This document shows positions 4,712-10,665 of a DNA stretch of 10,665 bases, one piece after another. A program made the translations under genes and the position numbers. The notes beneath the pieces were generated by a model, which was not told where the DNA came from, ran no database searches, and saw only the letters and a list, made by a program, of their open reading frames with translations. Numbering within the stretch: the first letter of the stretch is position 1; each line of letters opens with the position of its first letter. Source of the stretch: Caulobacteraceae bacterium (GTDB lineage: Bacteria > Pseudomonadota > Alphaproteobacteria > Caulobacterales > Caulobacteraceae); the NCBI GenBank assembly GCA_947501315.1, contig CANMXH010000071.1:1-10665 (forward strand), read 5' to 3'.

Positions 4712-7117
4712 TTAACCCTGCATCGAAGGGGCGGCTCCGCAGGTATCGCAGATCCAGCCAGCGCCGCGTTGCTGAAGCGAGAAGTCACCACAGGCCGGGC
4801 AGGCCACCGCCTCGTTGGCGACAGGGGATGCCATCGGCATCTCCCGCTTCTGACCAAACGGCAGGACCACCAGATTGTCCGTTGCGGTACCGCGTGCAAA
4901 GCCCTTTGAGATGAACCGGGCGGCCGGCACGGCTTCCGGTGGGCTTGCGTCGCCTTCCAGCGCGCCCAGACCGTTGCCGCTGAGCGGATCGGGCGCCGCA
5001 TTGGCCAGTTCATGCCGGTCCAGATAGGAGACGCCCAGTTCCCGGAATATGTAATCGAGGATCGATGTCGCCGACTTGATTGAATCGTTCCCAGTGACGG
5101 TCCCGGCCGGCTCAAAACGGGTAAAGACGAAGGCATCCACGAATTCTTCAAGCGGAACGCCGTACTGGAGGCCTATCGAGATCGCTATGGCGAAGTTGTT
5201 CATGAGTGAGCGAAACGCGGCTCCCTCCTTGTGCATGTCGATGAAGATCTCGCCGAGTTCTCCGTCCTCATATTCGCCGGTGTGGACATAGACCTTGTGC
5301 CCGCCGACAGCCGCCTTCTGGATATAGCCCTTGCGGCGGTCGGGCAGTTTGCGCCGCGTGCGGTCTCGCTCGACTACCTTTTCCACGATCCGTTCGACGG
5401 CCCTAGCCTCCGGCTCCCAGCGGCGGGGTCGCGATGCCGGCTCGGCCTCAACCAGATCGAGCAGTGGTCCGGAAGGCGGTGCGGCTCTTTTCAGCCGGAT
5501 GGCGCGCCGGCCTTCCCGTGCGGCGTCTGACATGAGGCGCGCAGCTTGCACTGGCGTGGTGCACCATTCGATCCGGACTGGAGCGATGTCCGGGATCGCA
5601 CTGATCTTGTCCAACCTGGCGCGGAGTCCAGCCTCGAAGCTCCCCAAGTCCGCCAGAATCGACGGAAGTCCATCAGGCGCGCCGCTCCAGCCGGCCAGAT
5701 CACCGTGGCCGAAGGTCCAGGCCTGCGCCCGGGCGATGTCGTCGGCGGAAAAACCCAGCTGAGGCAGGAGTTCGCCGGCTGCGCCGTCGAACCCAAGCAC
5801 ATCTCGCAGAAATCCGGCGTCAAGTGCCGGCGACCGGAATGCATCAGCCAGGGTTTCGACCTGAGTGAGGGCCTGTTCCAGCCTCTCGAGCTCCACATCG
5901 GTAAAGCCCCGTGCCCGCAATGCCGCATGATCGATCCCTGGTGCCTCCAGGAGGGTTTGATGTCCGAAAAGCCAACGCTCAGCGGCTTCGACGTCGCCAC
6001 CCAGCCGCGCAATCGTAGCGGCTACTGAAGATCGCAGGCGCTGTGACACGCTTCCATCTGCGGTCTGCCAGGTCTCGACCACCGAAAGCGGCGTCAGACC
6101 CAGCCGGAGACCGGCCTCGCTGTCATCGACGAAGAGGGCGACCGATACACTGCCTGCCGCCGATTGGACGCTTTCCGCCAGTTCATCGACCCGGAACATT
6201 TCGCCCGATGCGGCGCTGCCAAGCAAATGATCGGCCAGTCCTCCCAGCCCGAGGGCTACGACCGGATTGCCCGCTTTTGCAAAGGCCGTCGTCCAAAGGT
6301 GGACAAGGTCTGAGAGCACGGGCTCGAACTTCGGCCCGGCTGCCTGCTTCAGCGCGCACAGAGATAGCAGGATCGCCGGGACCCGGGGAGCGCTGGATAC
6401 GGTCTCGGCAGTTTCGGGGTCGAATACCAAAATCAGGTCACCGTCCAGACCAGCCTCAGCGGCTGCCAGGGCTTCCGGTGCACCGGAAGCGACCATGGCC
6501 CGATCGGCGAGCGCCAGCATTGGAGGTGCAGGCAATAGTGATTGCTGAGCGACGTCGAACCTCTCACCCTGAATGGCCCGAACAATGTCCGGGTCGGCAG
6601 CTCCCATGCCTCTTGCAGCAAGGGCAGCCCGCATCAGGGCGGGATTTTTCAGGGGATCGCTGCAGTCGCTGCGCTGACCTTCACAACGATATACGGCATC
6701 AGTCACCCGTTGGAGTCCAGCCGCAGCGGCATCAATGGCTCCGGCAGCCAATCGTTGGCCTTTTCGCAGGGCTGAGTCAGCCCGAAGCCTGCGGGATGCG
6801 TCGGGCTCAGACAGATCGATCAGGCTGGCTGAGATCTCCATTGGGCGTGAGGGTGTGGCCAGCCCCAGCAACATGGTTGCTGCGAGGGTCTCTGCCTTCG
6901 CCGGATCAAAACGGCGGGCCCAGGCGAGAGTGATTTCCATAATGCCGTCATCGCTCTCCCACGACAGGCCTTCGGCGTCGGCCCAATCCAGCCATGCCTC
7001 GACCTGGACATCTGGCCAGCCTTCAGGCGCGCGCACGGTGACAATGCGGTTCGCTCGCTCAATCTCACGGACCGGCCGATCCATCGAAGCGGCGTGGGAA
7101 GCGAATGGAAAGCGCAT
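4712..7117 (-). CDS. NrdJ-derived TSCPD-domain protein, apparently without reductase active site
   Basis: 801 residues against about 1,200 for alphaproteobacterial NrdJ (class II, B12-dependent ribonucleotide reductase). The C-terminal part is unmistakably NrdJ-like: a linker VERIVEKVVERDR (about 574-586), RRKGYIQKAAVGGHKVYVHT, the TSCPD region with EIFIDMHKEGAAFRSLMNNF (623-642) and GLQYGVPLEEFVDAF, then a zinc-ribbon-like CPAC (773-776) / CDTC (790-793). Weaker NrdJ likeness is seen at 386-470 (QTLLEAPGIDHAALRARGFT; LLPQLGFSADDIARA) and perhaps at NPVVALGLGGLADHLL (284-299). I find no NxCxE or other RNR active-site signature. The end, GAAPSMQG, lacks the terminal GCS cysteine of NrdJ. The first 280 residues are unrecognised. 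The ATG at 7117 follows GGGA; a later ATG at 7084 has no ribosome site. It may be a pseudoenzyme acting on NrdJ or nucleotides (inference), possibly co-transcribed with the two pentapeptide genes. Confidence 0.85.
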   Translation of the reverse strand: MRFPFASHAASMDRPVREIERANRIVTVRAPEGWPDVQVEAWLDWADAEGLSWESDDGIMEITLAWARRFDPAKAETLAATMLLGLATPSRPMEISASLIDLSEPDASRRLRADSALRKGQRLAAGAIDAAAAGLQRVTDAVYRCEGQRSDCSDPLKNPALMRAALAARGMGAADPDIVRAIQGERFDVAQQSLLPAPPMLALADRAMVASGAPEALAAAEAGLDGDLILVFDPETAETVSSAPRVPAILLSLCALKQAAGPKFEPVLSDLVHLWTTAFAKAGNPVVALGLGGLADHLLGSAASGEMFRVDELAESVQSAAGSVSVALFVDDSEAGLRLGLTPLSVVETWQTADGSVSQRLRSSVAATIARLGGDVEAAERWLFGHQTLLEAPGIDHAALRARGFTDVELERLEQALTQVETLADAFRSPALDAGFLRDVLGFDGAAGELLPQLGFSADDIARAQAWTFGHGDLAGWSGAPDGLPSILADLGSFEAGLRARLDKISAIPDIAPVRIEWCTTPVQAARLMSDAAREGRRAIRLKRAAPPSGPLLDLVEAEPASRPRRWEPEARAVERIVEKVVERDRTRRKLPDRRKGYIQKAAVGGHKVYVHTGEYEDGELGEIFIDMHKEGAAFRSLMNNFAIAISIGLQYGVPLEEFVDAFVFTRFEPAGTVTGNDSIKSATSILDYIFRELGVSYLDRHELANAAPDPLSGNGLGALEGDASPPEAVPAARFISKGFARGTATDNLVVLPFGQKREMPMASPVANEAVACPACGDFSLQQRGAGWICDTCGAAPSMQG

Positions 7118-7319
7118 GCGGCGGTCCCGGTTTGGCCTGTTGTACAGGTTAGCGGCCTGTTCGCCTGATCGGCAATAAATCTGGCGTGTCTTTGGTCGGT
7201 TACCCCCAAGATGTTGAGGCAGAAGCTGTGTGCGCGGTGCTGGACGCAGGCGTTACCGCTTTCTATGATACACCGACGCCGGCCTTCGCCGGGCGACCAA
7301 GCTTGGGTGGACTTCCGAC
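7118..7319. other. Divergent intergenic region
   Basis: These 202 bases separate the NrdJ-derived gene (-) from the NDUFA12-like gene (+). The left part has the short palindrome CCTGT-TGT-ACAGG (7136-7148) and a direct repeat GGCCTGTT (7134-7141 and 7154-7161), starts 20 bases apart. On the - strand TTGCCG, 18 bases, TAACCT is a poor promoter-like pair. The right part holds a much better + strand promoter (7241-7269). A 46-codon GTG frame (7186-7326) crosses the region but has no ribosome site and atypical third-position GC. Confidence 0.5.
7241..7269 (+). promoter_or_regulatory. Predicted housekeeping promoter for the NDUFA12-DUF2155 pair
   Basis: TGGACG (7241-7246; five of six bases of TTGACG), a 17-base spacer and TATGAT (7264-7269; five of six of TATAAT). 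Transcription would start near 7276, giving a leader of about 44 bases. A GGTGGA ribosome site (7306-7311) stands eight bases before the GTG start. Confidence 0.5.
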
Positions 7320-7712
7320 GTGCTAGGCAGGATTTTCGGCTGGACCAGCGGTGCCACCATCGGCACCTTCTTCACCATTGCCAAGCGTGGCGAGCACGTG
7401 GGCACGGACGAGTTCGGGAACCGCTACTATCTGTCGCGTGACCGCTCCAGCTATGATGGTCGGCGTCGTCGTTGGGTGACATACAATGGCTACGCCGATG
7501 CATCGAAGGTGCCGCCGGATTGGCATGGCTGGCTGCACTACACTTTTGACGAACTGCCGACCGAGCAGCCATTGCCGCGACGCAAATGGGAAGAGGATCA
7601 TCTGCCCAACCTGACCGGGACGCCGATGGCGTGGCGGCCCAAGGGCTCGCTAGTCGCTGATGGCGTCCGTCCGCCCGCAACCGGCGACTACGAAGCCTGG
7701 CGTCCCGAATGA
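7320..7712 (+). CDS. NADH:ubiquinone oxidoreductase NDUFA12-like (17.2 kDa) subunit
   Basis: 130 residues from a GTG start with GGTGGA eight bases upstream. The protein opens MLGRIFGWTSGATIGTFFTI, continues with EFGNRYYLSRD and RRRRWVTYNGYADASKVPP, then WHGWLHYTFDELPTE, HLPNLTGTP and a closing GDYEAWRPE. These are the conserved blocks of the NDUFA12/B17.2 family, which in alphaproteobacteria is an accessory subunit of respiratory Complex I on its matrix-like (cytoplasmic) arm. No signal peptide or clear membrane helix is seen, as expected. The stop overlaps the next start as ATGA, so translation of the DUF2155 gene is probably coupled. The length is usual for the bacterial form. Assignment is firm on sequence. 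Confidence 0.94.
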   Translation: MLGRIFGWTSGATIGTFFTIAKRGEHVGTDEFGNRYYLSRDRSSYDGRRRRWVTYNGYADASKVPPDWHGWLHYTFDELPTEQPLPRRKWEEDHLPNLTGTPMAWRPKGSLVADGVRPPATGDYEAWRPE

Positions 7713-8359
7713 AACTGCGGGGCACGGTCCTTGCGGGCGTTACGGCTGCGACCCTTATGGTATCTGGCGCGGTTCTGGCCGCCGTCATCAATGAGTTGCC
7801 GCAGGACGCCGTCCCGATCGAGGAGCCGACTGCGGCGCTGAACCGCCAGACGCCTGCTCAAGCGCCTCCCATTGAGTCCGCAACGGAAGCGGAACCTGCA
7901 TCTGTGGCACCGGTCGCGGTGACCCAGGAGACTCCTCCGACCGACATTGCCGCAGCTGATCTGAGCCCGGGCGCTGAAGAGCCTGCCGTTGAAGTACCGG
8001 AGACCCGGGCAGAATCGGACGTCGCCCCGTCACGACGACAGCGCCGTCGGGTGGCGATCGTTCAGGCGATCGACAAGATCACGGCCGAATCGATGCGTTT
8101 CGAGGTCGAGGTCGGTGGCCGCCCGGTCCGTTTCCAACGGACGTTGATCTTCAGTGCCAAGGCCTGCGAGGTCTCTGCCTCGGATGAACAGGTGTCTGAC
8201 GCTGTAGCCTATCTCGAGGTCAGCCTGCAGTCGCGGGGTGTGATCCAGGTCAGCGAGCCGCGGCAGCTCTTCAGGGGCTGGATGTTTGCCTCTTCGCCCG
8301 CTGTCAACGGCCTCCAGCATCCGATCTATGATGCCTGGATCGTCGGCTGCAAGGCGTAG
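7709..8359 (+). CDS. Exported DUF2155-family protein
   Basis: 216 residues; the ATG overlaps the NDUFA12 stop (ATGA). It starts with a signal sequence or N-terminal anchor (MKLRGTVLAGVTAATLMVSG, possible cut after AVLA near residue 24). A low-complexity, acidic, Ala/Pro/Glu-rich linker (about 30-108) and a basic patch SRRQRRR (108-114) follow. The DUF2155 domain (about 115-216) shows VQAIDKITAESMRFEVEVG, FSAKACEVS and the hallmark LFRGWMFASSPAVNGLQHP, then YDAWIVGC. Cys153 and Cys214 could form a disulfide in the periplasm. The role of DUF2155 is not known; it is commonly found beside NDUFA12 and aat-accC-accB in alphaproteobacteria, as I recall. Its last 34 bases overlap the 3' end of aat on the other strand. 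Confidence 0.9.
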   Translation: MKLRGTVLAGVTAATLMVSGAVLAAVINELPQDAVPIEEPTAALNRQTPAQAPPIESATEAEPASVAPVAVTQETPPTDIAAADLSPGAEEPAVEVPETRAESDVAPSRRQRRRVAIVQAIDKITAESMRFEVEVGGRPVRFQRTLIFSAKACEVSASDEQVSDAVAYLEVSLQSRGVIQVSEPRQLFRGWMFASSPAVNGLQHPIYDAWIVGCKA

Positions 8360-9021
8360 AACAGCGCTTCCGATCCGGTCATGGCATTGAACATTGACCG
8401 AGGGTTCGGCCTTCGCGTGCAGGCCGCCCGTAGCAGTTCGAGATAGGTCGCCTGAGGGGTCTCTATCGCGCCGAACTGACTGAGATGCCCGGTCAGGAAC
8501 TGGGTGTCGAGCAGGCCCCAGCCGCCCCGCTTCAGCCGGGCGACCAGATGCACGAGGGCGATTTTCGATGCGTCGCGCTCGCGGCTGAACATGCTTTCGC
8601 CGAAGAAGGCGCCACCGAGCGTGACACCGTACAGGCCGCCTACCAGGGTTTCGTCGCGCCAGCATTCGATGCTGTGGGCCTGGCCGCGGGCGTTCAGCTC
8701 GATGTAGAGCCGGCGTATCGGGGCGTTGATCCAGCTGTCTTCCCGGCCCGGGCCGGAGGCGGCGCAGGCGTCGAGGACGGCGTCGAAGGCGGTGTCGACC
8801 CGGACCGTGACGCTGTCAGCGCGGACCGTGCGCTTCAGGCGGGTCGGGACGTGGAACCGGTCCAGCGGGATGATGCCGCGCTGTTCCGGCTCGACGAGGA
8901 ATATCCGCGGATCGTCGCGGGCCTCGCCCATGGGGAATACGCCGGTGGCATAGCAGTTCAGCAGTTCGTCGGGACCGAAGCCACCGAAGGGCCCGCCGGC
9001 GCTGAAACCGGGGTCGCTCAG
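8326..9021 (-). CDS. aat: Leucyl/phenylalanyl-tRNA--protein transferase, probable CTG start
   Basis: Adds Leu or Phe from aminoacyl-tRNA to proteins with N-terminal Lys or Arg, marking them for ClpS/ClpAP (bacterial N-degron pathway, cytoplasm). The conserved blocks are all present: FGPDELLNCYATGVFPMGEA, LVGGLYGVTLGGAFFGESMF, ASKIALVHLVARL and LLDTQFLTGHLSQFGA. E142, D172 and Q174 correspond to the family's functional Glu (GESMF) and Asp/Gln (LDTQ), counted from the proposed start. The first ATG in frame (8931) is the Met of VFPM, inside the conserved N-terminal block, so it cannot be the start. No in-frame ATG, GTG or TTG exists upstream to the stop at 9067. CTG at 9021 overlaps the accC stop (CTGA) and has AGAAGGG six bases before it, giving 231 residues. 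The 3' end overlaps the DUF2155 gene by 34 bases. Confidence 0.93.
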   Translation of the reverse strand: MSDPGFSAGGPFGGFGPDELLNCYATGVFPMGEARDDPRIFLVEPEQRGIIPLDRFHVPTRLKRTVRADSVTVRVDTAFDAVLDACAASGPGREDSWINAPIRRLYIELNARGQAHSIECWRDETLVGGLYGVTLGGAFFGESMFSRERDASKIALVHLVARLKRGGWGLLDTQFLTGHLSQFGAIETPQATYLELLRAACTRRPNPRSMFNAMTGSEALFYALQPTIQAS

Positions 9022-10370
9022 GCTTCGCCCTTCTGGCGTTTGGCCCAGTTTTCCAGCCAGTGAATGTCATAGTCGCCGGAAAGGATATCGGGCTCCTGCA
9101 GCAGCTTCTGGAACAGGGGGATGGTTGTGTCGATGCCGCCGACGACCATTTCGTTCAGGCTGCGCCGGAGGCGGGCAATGCACTCTTCGCGGTCGCGGCC
9201 GTGGACGATGAGCTTGCCTATCAGGCTGTCGTAATAGGGCGGAATCGAATAGCCCGCGAAGATGGCGCTATCCAGTCGGACCCCCAGGCCACCGGGGGCG
9301 TGGAAGTCGGTGATCGTGCCGGGCGAGGGGGTGAAGGTCTCGGCGTTCTCGGCGTTGATCCGGCACTCGATGGCGTGGCCGGTGAAGGTCACGTCCGACT
9401 GTCTGAACGACAGGGGCAGGCCGGCGGCGATGCGGATCTGCTCGCGCACCAGATCGACGCCCGTGATCATTTCCGTAACCGGATGCTCGACTTGCAGTCG
9501 GGTGTTCATCTCGATGAAGAAGAACTCGCCGTCTTCCCAGAGGAACTCGATCGTGCCGACGCCGAGGTAGCCGATGGCGGCGATGGCCTTGTTGACGGTC
9601 TCGCCGATTGCGACCCGTTCGGCCGCCGACAGGGCCGGTGAGGGGGCCTCTTCGAGAATTTTCTGGTGGCGGCGCTGCAGGGAGCAGTCCCGCTCGCCGA
9701 GGTGGACGACATTGCCGTGGCTGTCGGCGATGACCTGAAGCTCGATGTGGCGCGGTTTCTGGAGGTAGCGCTCCATATAGACGGCCCCGTTGCCGAAGGC
9801 GGCCGTGGCCTCGGACTGGGCGGTCTGGACGGCCTCGACGAGGTCATCGGCGGTCAGGGCGACCTTCATGCCGCGCCCGCCACCGCCGGCGGCGGCCTTG
9901 ACGATCAGGGGGAAGCCGATGGTCTTCGAGGCCGCGATGGCGTCCTCGATGGTCTCGACCTCGCCGGCCGAGCCGGGGACGCAGGGGATGCCCGCTTCCA
10001 GCACTGTCTGTTTGGCGGTGATCTTGTCACCCATGACCCGGATGTGTTCGGGCCTGGGACCGATGAAGGTCATGCCGTGGGCTTCGACGATCTCGGCGAA
10101 GCGGGCGTTCTCGGACAGGAAGCCGTAGCCCGGGTGAATGGCCTGGGCGCCAGTGATCTCCGCAGCCGCGATGATCGAGGGGATGTTCAGATAGCTCTTC
10201 GCCGCGGGTGCCGGCCCGATGCAGACGCTCTCGTCGGCCAGCCGGACCCACATGGCACCGCGGTCAGCCTCGGAGTGCACGGCGACCGTGGAGATGCCCA
10301 TCTCCTTGCAAGCGCGGTGAATCCGCAGCGCGATTTCGCCGCGGTTGGCGATCAGGACCTTGGTGAACAT
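9018..10370 (-). CDS. accC: Acetyl-CoA carboxylase biotin carboxylase subunit
   Basis: 450 residues, normal for AccC. It carboxylates biotin on AccB using ATP and bicarbonate, the first half-reaction of malonyl-CoA synthesis. The N-terminal domain starts MFTKVLIANRGEIALRIHRA; the ATP-grasp has KAAAGGGGRGMKV (158-170), HIELQVIADSHGNVVHLGERD (about 208-228) and RRHQKILEEAP with K237; E275, E287 and N289 match the metal-binding acids, and R291 in NTRLQVEHPVTE is the catalytic arginine. The ATG at 10370 gives the family N-terminus; the frame runs 30 codons further upstream within accB, but that part is a shadow of accB. It starts seven bases after the accB stop and ends in an overlap with aat, so all three form one operon. 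No defect is seen. Confidence 0.98.
   Translation of the reverse strand: MFTKVLIANRGEIALRIHRACKEMGISTVAVHSEADRGAMWVRLADESVCIGPAPAAKSYLNIPSIIAAAEITGAQAIHPGYGFLSENARFAEIVEAHGMTFIGPRPEHIRVMGDKITAKQTVLEAGIPCVPGSAGEVETIEDAIAASKTIGFPLIVKAAAGGGGRGMKVALTADDLVEAVQTAQSEATAAFGNGAVYMERYLQKPRHIELQVIADSHGNVVHLGERDCSLQRRHQKILEEAPSPALSAAERVAIGETVNKAIAAIGYLGVGTIEFLWEDGEFFFIEMNTRLQVEHPVTEMITGVDLVREQIRIAAGLPLSFRQSDVTFTGHAIECRINAENAETFTPSPGTITDFHAPGGLGVRLDSAIFAGYSIPPYYDSLIGKLIVHGRDREECIARLRRSLNEMVVGGIDTTIPLFQKLLQEPDILSGDYDIHWLENWAKRQKGEA
9028..9034 (-). promoter_or_regulatory. Ribosome binding site deciding the aat CTG start
   Basis: AGAAGGG on the - strand, six bases before CTG (9019-9021). It lies inside the end of accC and explains how a CTG in a CTGA stop-start overlap could be used. 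No other start-like codon lies at a suitable distance. Confidence 0.55.
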
Positions 10371-10377
10371 GGCCGTC

Positions 10378-10665
10378 TCAGGCCCCGAGCAGGACGAGGG
10401 GTTCGCCGAACTCGACCGGCTGGGCGTCGCCGACCAGGACCTCCACCACGATGCCGTCACGAGGGGCCTGGATCGGGTTCATGGTCTTCATGGCTTCGAT
10501 GATCAGCAGGGTCTGGCCCTTCTTGACCTTGTCGCCGACGGCGATGAAGGGCGGGGCTTCCGGCGAGGCCTGGAGGTAGACGGTGCCGACCATGGGCGAC
10601 TTCACCTCTTCGCCTTGTTTGGCGACGATGGTGGCGGGGTCCGAAGGCATGGCGGCCGGCGCGGC
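10378..10665 (-). CDS. accB: Biotin carboxyl carrier protein of acetyl-CoA carboxylase (5' end outside window)
   Basis: The window holds the last 95 codons and the TGA; the frame is open to the edge (AAPAAMPSDP...), so the true start lies beyond it. The Ala/Pro-rich start is the flexible linker usual in BCCP. The biotinyl domain follows: VKSPMVGTVYLQ, FIAVGDKVKKGQTLLIIEAM and the biotin-accepting Lys in EAMKTMNP, then IQAPRDGIVVEVLV and GEPLVLLG. The more common form is EAMKLMN; Thr for Leu is, as I recall, frequent in alphaproteobacteria. The internal ATG at 10650 is a Met in or after the linker and is unlikely to be the start, since full-length AccB is about 150-170 residues. It is transcribed into accC. 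Confidence 0.96.
   Translation of the reverse strand, partial: AAPAAMPSDPATIVAKQGEEVKSPMVGTVYLQASPEAPPFIAVGDKVKKGQTLLIIEAMKTMNPIQAPRDGIVVEVLVGDAQPVEFGEPLVLLGA

Noticed and set aside
10371..10460. A 30-codon N-terminal extension of AccC starting at 10460.
   Set aside because: These bases code for the end of AccB in another frame; MFTKVLIANRGEIA at 10370 is the usual AccC start.

Overview
The window reads as a chromosomal core segment of a GC-rich alphaproteobacterium, most likely of the order Caulobacterales (Brevundimonas- or Caulobacter-like; inference from memory of the families, not from a search). Pointers are an HdaA-type regulator of DnaA, a bacterial NDUFA12-like Complex I subunit, the accB-accC-aat gene set next to NDUFA12 and DUF2155 genes, and an AspRS of the type found with GatCAB. 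Nothing in it looks like a plasmid, phage or insertion sequence; no rRNA, tRNA or CRISPR array was seen.

Layout from left to right. (1) 1-161: the 3' end of gatB (+). (2) 162-323: a short gap with two palindromic repeat elements. (3) 324-1007: hdaA (-). (4) 1008-1392: a 385-base divergent regulatory region between hdaA and aspS, with DnaA-box-like sites, a tandem repeat, a small hairpin and a striking 12-bp inverted repeat in the aspS leader. (5) 1393-3174: aspS (+). (6) 3184-7117: three co-directional genes on the - strand. Read in transcription order they are an 801-residue protein derived from class II ribonucleotide reductase (NrdJ) but apparently without its active site, then two exported pentapeptide-repeat proteins of 169 and 305 residues. 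(7) 7118-7319: a divergent promoter region. (8) 7320-8359: NDUFA12-like and DUF2155 genes (+), joined by an ATGA overlap. (9) 8326-10665: aat, accC and accB on the - strand (transcribed accB, accC, aat), meeting the DUF2155 gene tail to tail with a 34-base overlap.

How the genes relate. gatB and aspS belong to one pathway: an AspRS with the His typical of non-discriminating enzymes would make Asp-tRNA(Asn), which GatCAB converts to Asn-tRNA(Asn). HdaA links the sliding clamp to DnaA inactivation. AccB and AccC form the first half of acetyl-CoA carboxylase (fatty acid synthesis), and aat, translated from the same message, makes the Leu/Phe N-degron transferase.

The least described part is 3184-7117. 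The NrdJ-derived protein keeps the C-terminal TSCPD region and a zinc-ribbon-like CxxC pair, but I find no NrdJ catalytic signatures and the terminal redox cysteine is replaced. It is followed by two exported pentapeptide-repeat paralogues sharing the same cysteine-containing caps. Other points worth a look are a probable CTG start for aat, DnaA-box-like sites upstream of hdaA, and the aspS leader structure.
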